Shown: positions 20,794 through 29,589, counted from the first letter of the stretch. The stretch is DNA of 35,023 nucleotides from DASUMP01 sp036277635 (GCA_036277635.1 DASUMP010000090.1:1-35023), one strand, 5' to 3'. Translations and numbers: made by a program. Notes: generated from the letters alone by a model not told the origin.

Positions 20794-22101
20794 TCAGCCC
20801 TCCTCTTCGAGCACGCCGATCGCGGCGATCGTGTCGTCGCTGCGCGCACCGAGCTCGGTCGGGATGTGGCGGCGCCAGCCGAGCGTGACGACCGAGAACG
20901 CGAAGCACGCCACGCCGGTCACGAAGATGACGGTGCCGACGCCGACCGCGTCGGCGAGCGCGCCGCCCGCGAGCGACACGATCGGGACGAAGCCGATCAG
21001 CCCGAGCATCATCACCGACATCACGCGCCCGCGCATCGCGTCGGGGACCTCGTGCTGCACGATCGTCATCGCGAGCGTCATGTTGCCGAACTGGCACGCG
21101 CCGACCACGAAGGCGAGCACGAGGGCGACGGGGACGATCTCGTTCCACCCGAGCAATGCGAGGAAGAGCCCGAACGCGATGCCGCTCGCCCACAACGTGA
21201 ACGCCGGGCGGCGGCGTCCGAGATCGGCGAGCCCCACGATGCCGACCGCGGCGCCGATCCCGATCGCGGCCTGGAACAACCCGTTGCGGGTCTGCCCGAG
21301 TGCTTCGTCGCCGTTCGCGAGCACCTCGGTGGAGAAGACGATCGAGAGCGGTTGGTAGAGGATCCCGATCGACGACAGGAACGTCGCGATCGCGATCGGG
21401 ACCCAGATCGCCGGCGTCGAGCGCACGAGCCGCAACGCGGCGCCGATCGCGTCGCGGTTGCGGTGCTCGACGAGCGGCGGTTGGCGAGGCACGACCGTCG
21501 TCCACCACACGCCGATGATGCCGAGGAACGTCAAGGCGTTCACGAAGAAGACCCAGTCGAGTCCGAGCACGACGGTGATCGCAGCGCCGAGCAGCGGCCC
21601 CCCGACCCGGGTGACGCTGTTCGTCGCGGTGCCGAACGAGATCGCGCTGTGCAACGCGCTCGGCGGCACGAGCGCGGGCAGCAGCGCCTGACCGGCGGGA
21701 ATCATCAACACGAAGAAGAAGCCCTGCACGAACGAGACCACCGCGACGTTGAGCAGCGTCGCGGTGTCGGACGCGACGAGCGCGGCGATCACCGCGGCGC
21801 CGGCGGCCTGACCGCCGAGCGAGAGCAACATGACGCGCCGCCGGTCGAACCGGTCGGCGACCACGCCCGACCAGAACGAGAGGAGCAGCTGCGGCAGGTA
21901 CGTCGCGAAGTAGATGACACCGACCGCGGATGCCTTGCCCGTGAGCTCCAACGCGAGGACGCCCCGGCCGTAGATCTGCATCCAGTCGCCGAGCTGCGAC
22001 ACGAAGCTCGCGGTCCACACGCGCCGGTAGGTGGGGAACGCGAACGCGGCGAGCAGCGGGAAGCGTTCCGCCAACCGGCTGCTCACACGTCCGGCACGCA
22101 C
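20794..22101 (-). CDS. MFS exporter, EntS-like (MFS_3 group)
   Basis: 435 residues from a GTG at 22101 (another GTG at 22086 would drop five residues). Twelve hydrophobic segments are visible. Family features are FPTYRRVWTASFVSQLGDWMQ at the N-terminus, the motif A loop GVVADRFDRRRVM, PAGQALLPALVPPSALHSA, and MRGRVMSVMMLGLIG in the second half. Relatives export enterobactin or drugs. The C-terminus has a short acidic tail. It lies upstream of the P450 gene on the same strand (33 bp apart) and is divergent from the acyl-CoA dehydrogenase gene; one CCTGAC palindrome covers the shared control region. It may protect against a toxic substrate or intermediate of the regulon (inference). Confidence 0.9.
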   Translation of the reverse strand: MRAGRVSSRLAERFPLLAAFAFPTYRRVWTASFVSQLGDWMQIYGRGVLALELTGKASAVGVIYFATYLPQLLLSFWSGVVADRFDRRRVMLLSLGGQAAGAAVIAALVASDTATLLNVAVVSFVQGFFFVLMIPAGQALLPALVPPSALHSAISFGTATNSVTRVGGPLLGAAITVVLGLDWVFFVNALTFLGIIGVWWTTVVPRQPPLVEHRNRDAIGAALRLVRSTPAIWVPIAIATFLSSIGILYQPLSIVFSTEVLANGDEALGQTRNGLFQAAIGIGAAVGIVGLADLGRRRPAFTLWASGIAFGLFLALLGWNEIVPVALVLAFVVGACQFGNMTLAMTIVQHEVPDAMRGRVMSVMMLGLIGFVPIVSLAGGALADAVGVGTVIFVTGVACFAFSVVTLGWRRHIPTELGARSDDTIAAIGVLEEEG

Positions 22102-22107
22102 GCGGCG

Positions 22108-22113
22108 AACCTA
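22108..22113 (-). promoter_or_regulatory. Candidate -10 (TAGGTT) of a leaderless promoter for the MFS exporter
   Basis: On the minus strand TAGGTT is followed by 6 bases and the GTG at 22101. The operator at 22129-22150 falls where the -35 region should be. Confidence 0.5.
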
Positions 22114-22128
22114 TCCGACCTCTCCGTG

Positions 22129-22150
22129 ACCCTGACGCGTGCGTCAGGGT
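22129..22150. promoter_or_regulatory. Perfect 22-bp palindromic operator ACCCTGACGC-GT-GCGTCAGGGT (copy 3)
   Basis: The arms are exact reverse complements, apart from the two central bases. It sits between two divergent candidate leaderless promoters, 6 bp before the plus-strand -10 (22157-22162) and 15 bp before the minus-strand -10 (22108-22113), so one bound protein could control both directions. Confidence 0.8.
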
Positions 22151-22156
22151 GCGTTG

Positions 22157-22162
22157 TACGCT
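22157..22162 (+). promoter_or_regulatory. Candidate -10 (TACGCT) of a leaderless promoter for acyl-CoA dehydrogenase
   Basis: TACGCT is followed by 7 bases and the ATG at 22170. The same hexamer and the following CGCCGCG occur before the acyl-CoA dehydrogenase at 32679. Confidence 0.6.
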
Positions 22163-22169
22163 CGCCGCG

Positions 22170-23390
22170 ATGGCCGCACACTCGCGGGGCACGAACCCGT
22201 TCGCCGACACCGACGACCAAGCCGCGCTGCGCGCGCTCGCGCGCGACGTCGCCGAACGCGAGCTGCTGCCCTCGGCGCGCCACTGGGACGAGACCGAGGA
22301 GTTCCCCACCGCGTCGTGGGAAGCGATCAAGCGCGCCGAGCTGTTCGGGATCACGATCGGCGAGCAGTTCGGCGGGATGGGTCTCGGCGACATCGAAGCC
22401 GCGATCGTGCTGGAGGAGCTCGCGCGCGCCGACGTCTCGAGCGCGATCCTCGCCCAGCTCACGTTCAACGGACCGCCCCGCGCGATCGAGCACCTCGGCA
22501 ACACCACGCTGCAGCAGCGGTGGCTCCCGATGGCCGCCGCCGGCGACGCGTTGTTCTGCATCGGGATCAGCGAGACGGAAGCGGGCTCGGCGGTCGGGCA
22601 CATGCGCGCGCGGCTGACGCCCGACGGCGACGGCTTCCGGCTCGACGCGTACAAGAACTACGTGACCGGGGGCCACAAGGCCCGCGCGTGCCTCGTGTGG
22701 TGCCGGTTCCCCGGCAGCGTGGGCACGAAGGGCATCGGCGCGGTCGTCGTCGACCTCGAGTCGGCGGGCGTCTCGGTCACGGGCACGCACGTGAAGATGG
22801 GCTTGCGAGGGACCAGCGAAGCGGAGCTGGCGTTCGACGGCGTGCGCATCGAGCCCGACGACGTGCTGCTCTGGGGTGACCCCGACTCGAGCGACGCGTT
22901 CAAGACCCTGATCTCGCACATCAACCACGAACGGTGCGGCAACGCGGCGATGTGCATCGGCGCCGCGCAGGGCGCGCTCGAGTACGCGGTGCGCTACATG
23001 AACGAGCGCAAGGTCGGCGACCGAACCCTGGCCGACTTCCAGGGTCTGCAGTGGAAGGTCGCCGACATGGCCACGCAGCTCGAAGGCGCGCGCCTGCTGT
23101 TGCAGCGCGCGCTGCACCTCGCCGGACCGGGTGGCACGCCGCCGGCACTCGAGACCGCGATGGCGAAGGCCGCCGCGAACCTCGCGGCGAAGTTCGTGTG
23201 CGACGAAGCGATCCAGCTCCTCGGCGGCTACGGCTTCAGCCGCGAGTACCCGGTGGAGCGCGTGTACCGCGACATCCGCGGGCTGTGCATCGGCGCGGGC
23301 ACCGTCGAGATCCAGCGCAACTTCATCGGCAGCAGCGTGCTGCGGGGAGCGGCGCCGGCGTCCGACGGCTGGAAGCCCCAGCGCGACTGA
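22170..23390 (+). CDS. Acyl-CoA dehydrogenase (FadE), catalytic Glu likely in the HER position
   Basis: 406 residues from the ATG at 22170. FAD enzyme that introduces the alpha-beta double bond of acyl-CoA. Motifs are CIGISETEAGS (130-140), RGTSEAELAFDGVRI (213-227), QLLGGYGFSREYPVERVYRD and GAGTVEIQRN (375-384). The place of the medium-chain-type catalytic Glu is Ala376. Instead a Glu is present at 254 in NHER, the helix position that is catalytic in isovaleryl-CoA and long-chain enzymes, so branched or long substrates are plausible. The next gene, an acyl-CoA ligase, starts 3 bp after the stop. It is preceded by the palindromic operator and a leaderless-type -10. Confidence 0.93.
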   Translation: MAAHSRGTNPFADTDDQAALRALARDVAERELLPSARHWDETEEFPTASWEAIKRAELFGITIGEQFGGMGLGDIEAAIVLEELARADVSSAILAQLTFNGPPRAIEHLGNTTLQQRWLPMAAAGDALFCIGISETEAGSAVGHMRARLTPDGDGFRLDAYKNYVTGGHKARACLVWCRFPGSVGTKGIGAVVVDLESAGVSVTGTHVKMGLRGTSEAELAFDGVRIEPDDVLLWGDPDSSDAFKTLISHINHERCGNAAMCIGAAQGALEYAVRYMNERKVGDRTLADFQGLQWKVADMATQLEGARLLLQRALHLAGPGGTPPALETAMAKAAANLAAKFVCDEAIQLLGGYGFSREYPVERVYRDIRGLCIGAGTVEIQRNFIGSSVLRGAAPASDGWKPQRD

Positions 23391-23393
23391 TCG

Positions 23394-24974
23394 GTGCTGC
23401 ACGCCACGCACGTCCACGCGCGCGCGTCGGAGTACCGCGCCCCCGGCGGGCCGTGGGACGTCCCGACGCTCGACGAGCTGCTCACCACCGCCGCGCGCGA
23501 CGCGGGCCACCGCACGCTCGTCGTCGACGACACGCGCGCCGTCAGCGGTTCCGAGCTCGTCGACCTCGTGGCCCGGCTCGCGGGCGGGATGGCGCGCCTC
23601 GGCGTCGGCCCGGGCGACGCGGTCGCGTGGCAGATCGAGAACTCCGTCGACGCGGTGCTGCTGTGGCGCGCGTGTTGGCGCCTCGGCGCGATCGGTGTGC
23701 CGATCCACCACCACGCCGGACCCGGCGACGCGCGTGCCGCCATCGACCGCGTCGGTCCGGCCGCGGTGTTCGGGCACGCGGGGAGTGCGCTGCTCGAGTG
23801 GCTGGGCGCGATCGAAGTCGGGACAGAGTCGTGGCACGCGCTCTTCGCCGACGACCCGCACGACGCACCGTGGACCGAGCGCACGGCGCTGGCCGCCGTC
23901 CTGTTCACCTCGGGCTCGACCGGCAGCCCGAAGGGCGTGCTGCACAGTCACGAGACGCTCGCCACGAAGGCGCTCCAGATGCGCACGGTCCACGGACTCG
24001 GCGCCGACGACGCCGTGCTGATGCCCGCGCCCCTCGCGCACGTCTCCGGTCTCCTGAACGGCGTGACGCTCCCCGGCGCCGCCGCGCTGCGAGCCGTGCT
24101 CATGGCCCGGTGGGATGCCGACCGCGCGCTCGACCTGATCGCGCAGTGGGGGGTGTCGTTCATGGTCGGTCCGCCGACCTTCTTCATCTCGCTGCTCGAC
24201 AGCGCGCGCTTCACGGCGGAGTCGGTGCGGAGCCTGCGGCTCGTGTCGAGCGGGGGCGCGGGCGTCTCCGAGTCGTTCGTCGACGACGCGAGCCGCCGAC
24301 TCGACGCGGTCGTGAAGCGCACCTACGGATCGACCGAGGCACCGACCGTCGCGACGAGCCGTCCCGCGGATCCGGCGCACGCGGCGCGGCGTCACGACGG
24401 GCGCGCGATCGGTGCCGTCGAGCTGCGGATCGCGGATCCGGGGTCCGGCGCCGACCTGCCCGCGGGGAGCGTCGGCGAGCTGGTGGTACGCGGGCCCGAG
24501 GTGTGCTGCGGCTACCTCGACCCCGACGACACCGCCGCCGCGTTCGACGCCGACGGGTGGTTCCACACCGGTGATCTCGCGACGCTCGACGACGACGGCT
24601 GGCTGACGATCGTCGGTCGCGGCGCCGACGTGATCATCCGCGGCGGCGAGAACATCAGCGCCCGAGAGGTCGAGTCGCACTTGGAAGCGCATCCCGCGGT
24701 GCGCGAGGCGGTCGCCGTCGGTGCACCCGACCGCCGCCTCGGCGAGCGGGTCTGCGCGTTCGTCGTCACCGTCGACCCGACGTTCGACGTGGCCGCGTGC
24801 GGCGAGTGGTTCGCCGAACGCGGCGTCGCGAAGTTCAAGGTCCCCGAGCGCGTCGTGGTGCTCGACTCCCTCCCGCTGCTCCCGACGGGCAAGCCCGACC
24901 GGGCGGCGCTGCGCGATCGCGCCGGCCGCCTCGCTGCCGAGGGCGACCGTCCGCCGCCGCCGGCGCGGCCGTAA
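23394..24974 (+). CDS. AMP-dependent acyl-CoA synthetase/ligase
   Basis: 526 residues, GTG start 3 bp after the acyl-CoA dehydrogenase stop, so the two form an operon. Adenylates a carboxylic acid and makes the CoA thioester that the dehydrogenase would use. The P-loop is LFTSGSTGSPKGVLHSH (170-186). Other motifs are YGSTEAPT, GWFHTGDLATLDDDGW, VGRGADVIIRGGENIS and the C-terminal lysine K500 in PTGKPDR. The C-terminus ends in a Pro-rich tail. The substrate is unknown: medium-chain, cyclohexane-type or terpenoid acids are all possible. It is distinct from the FadD19-like ligase at 7142, which has the VNVNFRY segment. Confidence 0.93.
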   Translation: MLHATHVHARASEYRAPGGPWDVPTLDELLTTAARDAGHRTLVVDDTRAVSGSELVDLVARLAGGMARLGVGPGDAVAWQIENSVDAVLLWRACWRLGAIGVPIHHHAGPGDARAAIDRVGPAAVFGHAGSALLEWLGAIEVGTESWHALFADDPHDAPWTERTALAAVLFTSGSTGSPKGVLHSHETLATKALQMRTVHGLGADDAVLMPAPLAHVSGLLNGVTLPGAAALRAVLMARWDADRALDLIAQWGVSFMVGPPTFFISLLDSARFTAESVRSLRLVSSGGAGVSESFVDDASRRLDAVVKRTYGSTEAPTVATSRPADPAHAARRHDGRAIGAVELRIADPGSGADLPAGSVGELVVRGPEVCCGYLDPDDTAAAFDADGWFHTGDLATLDDDGWLTIVGRGADVIIRGGENISAREVESHLEAHPAVREAVAVGAPDRRLGERVCAFVVTVDPTFDVAACGEWFAERGVAKFKVPERVVVLDSLPLLPTGKPDRAALRDRAGRLAAEGDRPPPPARP

Positions 24975-24977
24975 CCT
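24972..24977 (+). promoter_or_regulatory. Candidate -10 (TAACCT) overlapping the ligase stop codon
   Basis: TAACCT begins with the TAA stop of the upstream ligase gene and would start a transcript with about 20 bases of leader and a GAGG Shine-Dalgarno (24992-24996 region) before the ATG at 25005. Confidence 0.4.
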
Positions 24978-25004
24978 GGCCGCCACTCGTCCGAGGAGCC
25001 CGCC

Positions 25005-25523
25005 ATGCGCCGCACGCCCTCCCTCCGGTTCGTCACCGTGCTGGTCGCGGCCGCCGCCACGCTGGCGCTCGGCGCCTGCGGCGACGACAGCGACGACGAC
25101 CCCGGCGACGCCGCCGACCCGACGACCACCGTCGACGTTGACACCTCGCCCGACACCACGGGCGCCAACGGCGACGCCGTCACGGTCGCCGCCGGCGAGA
25201 CCGACCTCGGCACCGTGCTCGTCGACGGCGAGGGGTTCACCCTCTACATCCTCACCGAGGACGGCCCGAACGAGAGCACATGCGCGACCGGGTGCATCGA
25301 GGCGTGGCCCGCAGTCGCGGTCGACGGCGACGTCGTCGTCGGCGACGGGCTCGATGCCGCGCAGTTCGGCACGATCGAACGCGACGACGGCACGACGCAG
25401 CTCACCGTCGACGAGCAGCCGCTCTACCGCTACGCGCCCGACGCCGCGCCGGGCGACACCAACGGTCAAGGGATCGCCGACGTGTGGTTCGTCGTCGACC
25501 CGACCGGCGCGCCGATCTCGTAG
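25005..25523 (+). CDS. Small lipoprotein with 'secreted repeat' (COG4315-type) domain
   Basis: 172 residues, ATG with a GAGG ribosome site. The signal peptide carries lipobox LGAC with Cys25, followed by an acidic, Thr-rich linker (about 26-60). The core has GTVLVDGEGFTLYILTEDG, CATGCIEAWPAV and QPLYRYAPDAAPGDTNGQG, ending in WFVVDPTGAPI. This is the well-known but uncharacterised 'secreted repeat of unknown function' family found in actinobacteria; two Cys in CATGC may form a disulfide or bind a ligand. It is the last gene of the plus-strand run, ending 1 bp from the convergent acyl-CoA dehydrogenase stop, so no terminator hairpin fits between. Confidence 0.85.
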   Translation: MRRTPSLRFVTVLVAAAATLALGACGDDSDDDPGDAADPTTTVDVDTSPDTTGANGDAVTVAAGETDLGTVLVDGEGFTLYILTEDGPNESTCATGCIEAWPAVAVDGDVVVGDGLDAAQFGTIERDDGTTQLTVDEQPLYRYAPDAAPGDTNGQGIADVWFVVDPTGAPIS

Positions 25524-25524
25524 C

Positions 25525-26619
25525 TCAGACCACGCTCTCGCCCGCCGCCACCCGCGGTCGCAGCAGCGCGCCGAGGCGCGCGAGGTGGAACGACGCGTCA
25601 CCGAACAGCAGCTGGTCGAGCTGTGCCCGCTTCAAGAAGAAGTGCAGGTCGTGCTCCCAGGTGAAGCCGATCCCACCGTGCACCTGCAGCGCCGACGCCA
25701 TCACGCGCTTCGACGCCTCGGAGCACCACGACTTCGCGCTCGACGCCGCGATCGACGCGTCACGATCGCGAGCACCGATGCACCACGCGGCCCAGTAGAC
25801 CGTCGAGCGCATCCCTTCGACGTCGACGAGCATGTCGGCGCAGCGGTGCTTCACCGCTTGGAAGCTGCCGATCGGCCGCCCGAACTGCACCCGCTCCTTC
25901 GCGTACTCGACGGAGAGATCGAGCACGCGCGTCGCCGACCCGAGCAGCTCGGCCGCCACGAACGTCGCGCCACGGTCGACCAGCTCGACGACGGCATCGG
26001 GCCCGCCGAGCCGGCGCGCCGGAGTCGCGTCGAACCGCAACCAGCCGACCGGTCGCGTCACGTCCATCGCGGGCTCACGCGCGGGACGCCCCGTCGCGCG
26101 CAGGTCGACCGCGAAGAGGCCGTCGGCACCGCCCGCGTCACGCGCGACGACGACCGCGACGTCGGCGACGGGCGCGTACGGCGTGGGATCGGCGACGCCG
26201 GTGACCGCCACGTCGCCGGTCGCCGCTCCCTCGATGGCGACCACGGCCTGCTGGTCGCGACTCCACGCGATGCACGCGACGGCACCGTCGAGCAGGCGCG
26301 CGACGAGATCGTCGGCCCCCGCCGCGTGCGCCGCGGCCACCGCCAGCACCGAGGACACGAAGGGCGCCGGGGCGATGTGCGCGCCGACCGCTTCGGCCAG
26401 CACCGCCACCTCGACCGCGCCGAGCCCGAGGCCACCCGCCGACTCCGGCGCTTCGATGCCGAGCCAGCCCTGCTCGGCCATCGCGGCCCACAGCGCCTGG
26501 TGGAGGGCGTCGCCCCGTTCGGTGTGGGCCCGCACCTCGGCCGGGCCGGCGACGCCGTCGAGCAGCGCCGCCGCGGCTTCTCTCAGGGCGACCTGGTCGG
26601 CGGAGAGCTCGAAGTCCAC
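25525..26619 (-). CDS. Acyl-CoA dehydrogenase, short FadE-like (possible heteromer subunit)
   Basis: 364 residues, GTG start at 26619. The N-terminal helical part (1-110) and C-terminal helices are present, but the middle FAD-contact segment is degenerate. Conserved parts are KERVQFGRPIGSFQAVKHR (241-259) and LQVHGGIGFTWEHDLHFFLKR (311-331). This pattern is seen in the smaller subunits of alpha2beta2 FadE pairs used in steroid side-chain degradation (FadE27/FadE29 type), where each subunit lacks part of the active site. No partner gene is adjacent; the dehydrogenase at 32679 could be one. It is divergent from the c-di-GMP protein gene (82 bp between starts). A GAGACT hexamer 7 bases before the GTG may be a leaderless -10. 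Confidence 0.88.
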   Translation of the reverse strand: MDFELSADQVALREAAAALLDGVAGPAEVRAHTERGDALHQALWAAMAEQGWLGIEAPESAGGLGLGAVEVAVLAEAVGAHIAPAPFVSSVLAVAAAHAAGADDLVARLLDGAVACIAWSRDQQAVVAIEGAATGDVAVTGVADPTPYAPVADVAVVVARDAGGADGLFAVDLRATGRPAREPAMDVTRPVGWLRFDATPARRLGGPDAVVELVDRGATFVAAELLGSATRVLDLSVEYAKERVQFGRPIGSFQAVKHRCADMLVDVEGMRSTVYWAAWCIGARDRDASIAASSAKSWCSEASKRVMASALQVHGGIGFTWEHDLHFFLKRAQLDQLLFGDASFHLARLGALLRPRVAAGESVV

Positions 26620-26701
26620 GCCGGCGAGTCTCGCGGACCGACCTCGCCCAGGGACAACTCCTCCTCACCCCGAGCGGCCCGTCGGCCGATGTACAGGGGT
26701 G

Positions 26702-29575
26702 ATGGAGGCGGCCAGTCGGGAGACTGCCGGCGCGACGACCACCCTGATCGTCCGCTACGTGCGCCGTCACGCCGGCGACGACGGCGTGGCGCGCCTCCTC
26801 GCGCTCGCGGGTGAGACCCGGACCGCCGCGGAGCTCGAGGACGAGCACCGCTGGAGCACCTACGAGCAGAAGCTCGCGCTGTTCGACGCCGCCGCCGAGG
26901 TCCTCGGCGATCCCCACGTCACGATGCACATGGGCGAGTCGGCGCTCGAGCACCAGGTCGGCGCGGGACTCCGGGTGCTGCTGCGCGCCCTCGGCTCTCC
27001 CCGCATCGTCCTCGCGAACGTCGCGAAGGCCTGCCCGAAGTTCTCCACCGTCGCGTCGATGGACGCACAAGAGATCGACCGCAACCACGCGATCGTCACG
27101 TACCGACTCCACGACGGGTACCGCCCGCACCGCCTCGACTGCGAGCTGAACATCGGCTTGCTGCGCGTCATCGGACCGTTGTTCGGCCTCCCGCCGCTCG
27201 GCATCGAGCACACCGAGTGCCAGGTGACCGGAGCCGCGCACTGCGTGTACCGGGTGAGCTGGTCGCGTCGGTCGCGCCTGCCGTGGCGTCGGTCGCGCCG
27301 CGCGCATCTCGAAGAACAGGTCACCGCGCTCGCCGCGCAGGTGGAGTCGCTGCAATCGACCGCCGCCGACCTCGTCTCGTCGGAGCAGCTCGAGACCGTG
27401 CTCGCACGCATCGTCGCGCGCGCGGCCACCGCCGTCAGTGCGACGCGCTACCTCCTCGCGGTGCGCCTCGACGACGACCGGCCGATGGACGTGCACTACG
27501 ACGGCATGACCGACGCGGACGCTCGCGCACTCGCCGCCGACCTCGCCGGCGGCACGACGACGGTCGAGGACGGCCGCCGGATCGTCATCGACGTCGCGTC
27601 GGCTCGCCACTCGTACGGACTCCTGGCCGCGTTCTACGACGAGCACGACTTCTTCCCGCACGAACGCCGGCTGCTCGCCGCCTACGCACGCGCGGCGGCC
27701 GCCGCGCTCGACGCCGCCAGTGCGCTCGACGAGGCGCGCAAGCGCGGCGCGACCTCTGACGCTCTGCTGCGGCTGGCCCGTGCCCTGGCCGACCTGTCCG
27801 GTCCCGACGACGTCGCCGCGAAGCTCGCGGAGGCCGTGCCCGCGGTGCTCGGCGCCCAGTCGTCGATCGTCATGCTCTGGGACCACGAGCGCGACGCGCT
27901 GAGTGTGCGCGCCCGCATGGGATGGTCGGCCGACGGCGAGGCGTTCCTCGACCGGCTCACGATCCGCCCCGGCGACGGGCCCGCGATCGACGAGTGGCTC
28001 CAGGCGCCCGAACCCCGCATGGTCTCGCGGCCGGGGCGCGGGCCGTTCATGCACGCCGTGTTCGAGCACCTCGATGTGGCCGCGGTCGCGATCGTCCCGA
28101 TCGTGCGCGGCGGCGAGGTGCTCGGGATCGTCGCGGCCGGCTTCGACACCGACCAGCGCATCGATCGCGACGAGACGCTCTCGCGCTGCGCGGGGCTCGC
28201 CGACCAAGCCGCGACCGCGATCCAGAACGGCCGGCTGCTCGAACAGATCCGCCATCAGGCGCTGCACGACCCGCTGACCGGGCTGCCGAACCGCACGCTG
28301 TTCGAGGATCACGCGACACGCGCGATGGAGCGCGCGGTGCGCAACGACGAGCCGCTCACGATCGTCTTCGTGGACCTCGACCGGTTCAAGCGCATCAACG
28401 ACGGGCTCGGTCACGAGATCGGCGACGCGATCCTCGTCGAGGTCGGCCACCGGGTTGCGGGCTGCGTTCGTGCCGGCGACATCGTCGCGAGGATCGGCGG
28501 CGACGAGTTCACGATGCTCCTGCACCGCGTCGACGCGCTCGCGGCGCTCGAGATCGCGGAGCGCACGCGTGCGACGCTCACCGAACCGTTCTCGCTGCCG
28601 AGCGGCGACCACGTGTACGTATCGGCGAGCGTCGGGGTCGCGTCGTACCCGACCGACGCGCAGACCTACGAAGACCTCGTTCGCAACGCCGACATCGCGA
28701 TGTACCGGGCGAAGAGCCGCGGTCGCAACAACACCCAGCTGTACCTGCCCACGCAACGGGTGACCGGACCCACGCGCATCGCGCTCGAAGCCGATCTGCG
28801 CACCGCGCTGCAGGACCCCACCGACCGGTCGCTGTGGCTCGCGTTCCAGCCCGAGGTGGAGCTCGGGTCCGGGCGACTCCGTGCCGTCGAAGCCCTCGTG
28901 CGGTGGCGCCACCCGACGATGGGCGAGCTCGCTCCCGACCAGTTCCTGCACCTCGTCCACGACGGCGGCCTCGACGCCGCGCTCGACGCGTGGGTCCTGA
29001 ACGAGGCGTGCCACCAGCTCCAGCTCTGGGAGTTCCGCGGGTTCCGCATCCCGCGCGTGGCGGTGAACATCTCGGCCAGCCAGTGCCCCCGCCCCGAGCT
29101 CCTCGCCGAGGTGCAGTGCGCGCTCGACCGTCACGGCGTCGCCCCGGAGCGCCTCGAGATCGAGATCACCGAGGACGCCGCGATCGACCCCGACAGCGGG
29201 GCGCTCGAGATCCTGCGGGCGCTGCGCGACCTCGGCGTGACGCTCGCGCTCGACGACTTCGGGGTCGGCCACGCCACGTTCGGGTTCGTGCGTGACCTCC
29301 CGATCGCGAAGCTGAAGATCGACCGCTCGTTCCTCAACCGGCTCGACGACCACGACCGCCAGTCGATCGTCGCCGCCATCGTCGCGATGGGGGACGCGCT
29401 CGGCCTCGAGGTGCTCGCCGAAGGCGTGGAGACCGCCGAGCAGCTCGCGGTGCTCCGCGACATCGGCTGCCCGCTCGGCCAAGGATTCCTGTTCGGCCGA
29501 CCGGTCCCCGCCGAAGCGGTGCCCGACATGGTCGGACGGGGTGCCCTCGAAGCCGCCCGTGCCCCTCGGCGGTGA
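26702..29575 (+). CDS. Bifunctional c-di-GMP protein: V4R-like sensor, two GAF domains, GGDEF, EAL
   Basis: 957 residues from the ATG at 26702; the longer open frame to the left is antisense to the acyl-CoA dehydrogenase gene. The N-terminal module (1-187) ends in ECQVTGAAHCVYRVSW, the signature of 4-vinyl-reductase-like (V4R/HNOB-related) sensor folds. A basic stretch and coiled coil follow (190-235), then GAF-like regions (about 230-340 and 355-515). The diguanylate cyclase domain has an intact GGDEF (599-603) and an inhibitory-site RxxD (R590-D593). The EAL domain has E730-A-L, DDFG (851-854), KLKID and EGVET (907-911), so phosphodiesterase catalysis looks possible. Both activities may be present. 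No transmembrane segment is seen, so it senses a cytoplasmic signal. It makes or degrades c-di-GMP for surface or dispersal behaviour. Confidence 0.92.
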   Translation: MEAASRETAGATTTLIVRYVRRHAGDDGVARLLALAGETRTAAELEDEHRWSTYEQKLALFDAAAEVLGDPHVTMHMGESALEHQVGAGLRVLLRALGSPRIVLANVAKACPKFSTVASMDAQEIDRNHAIVTYRLHDGYRPHRLDCELNIGLLRVIGPLFGLPPLGIEHTECQVTGAAHCVYRVSWSRRSRLPWRRSRRAHLEEQVTALAAQVESLQSTAADLVSSEQLETVLARIVARAATAVSATRYLLAVRLDDDRPMDVHYDGMTDADARALAADLAGGTTTVEDGRRIVIDVASARHSYGLLAAFYDEHDFFPHERRLLAAYARAAAAALDAASALDEARKRGATSDALLRLARALADLSGPDDVAAKLAEAVPAVLGAQSSIVMLWDHERDALSVRARMGWSADGEAFLDRLTIRPGDGPAIDEWLQAPEPRMVSRPGRGPFMHAVFEHLDVAAVAIVPIVRGGEVLGIVAAGFDTDQRIDRDETLSRCAGLADQAATAIQNGRLLEQIRHQALHDPLTGLPNRTLFEDHATRAMERAVRNDEPLTIVFVDLDRFKRINDGLGHEIGDAILVEVGHRVAGCVRAGDIVARIGGDEFTMLLHRVDALAALEIAERTRATLTEPFSLPSGDHVYVSASVGVASYPTDAQTYEDLVRNADIAMYRAKSRGRNNTQLYLPTQRVTGPTRIALEADLRTALQDPTDRSLWLAFQPEVELGSGRLRAVEALVRWRHPTMGELAPDQFLHLVHDGGLDAALDAWVLNEACHQLQLWEFRGFRIPRVAVNISASQCPRPELLAEVQCALDRHGVAPERLEIEITEDAAIDPDSGALEILRALRDLGVTLALDDFGVGHATFGFVRDLPIAKLKIDRSFLNRLDDHDRQSIVAAIVAMGDALGLEVLAEGVETAEQLAVLRDIGCPLGQGFLFGRPVPAEAVPDMVGRGALEAARAPRR

Positions 29576-29583
29576 CCGCTCGG

Positions 29584-29589
29584 TAGATT
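29584..29589 (+). promoter_or_regulatory. Candidate -10 (TAGATT) of the citrate synthase gene
   Basis: The hexamer lies 39 bases upstream of the ATG at 29629, leaving a leader of about 33 bases that contains the GAGGAG ribosome site at 29618-29623. Confidence 0.4.

Noticed and set aside
19573..22101. Part of a secondary-metabolite gene cluster (P450 with an EntS-like exporter)
   Set aside because: No synthase, terpene cyclase, NRPS/PKS or precursor peptide is nearby. The neighbours and the shared operator point to catabolism.
22083..25601. A 1172-codon minus-strand frame across the dehydrogenase-ligase operon
   Set aside because: It is antisense to two genes with complete catalytic motifs, and its product is composition-biased.
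26138..29482. A 1114-codon minus-strand frame opposite the c-di-GMP gene
   Set aside because: It is the antisense shadow of GGDEF/EAL coding sequence and has no domain of its own.
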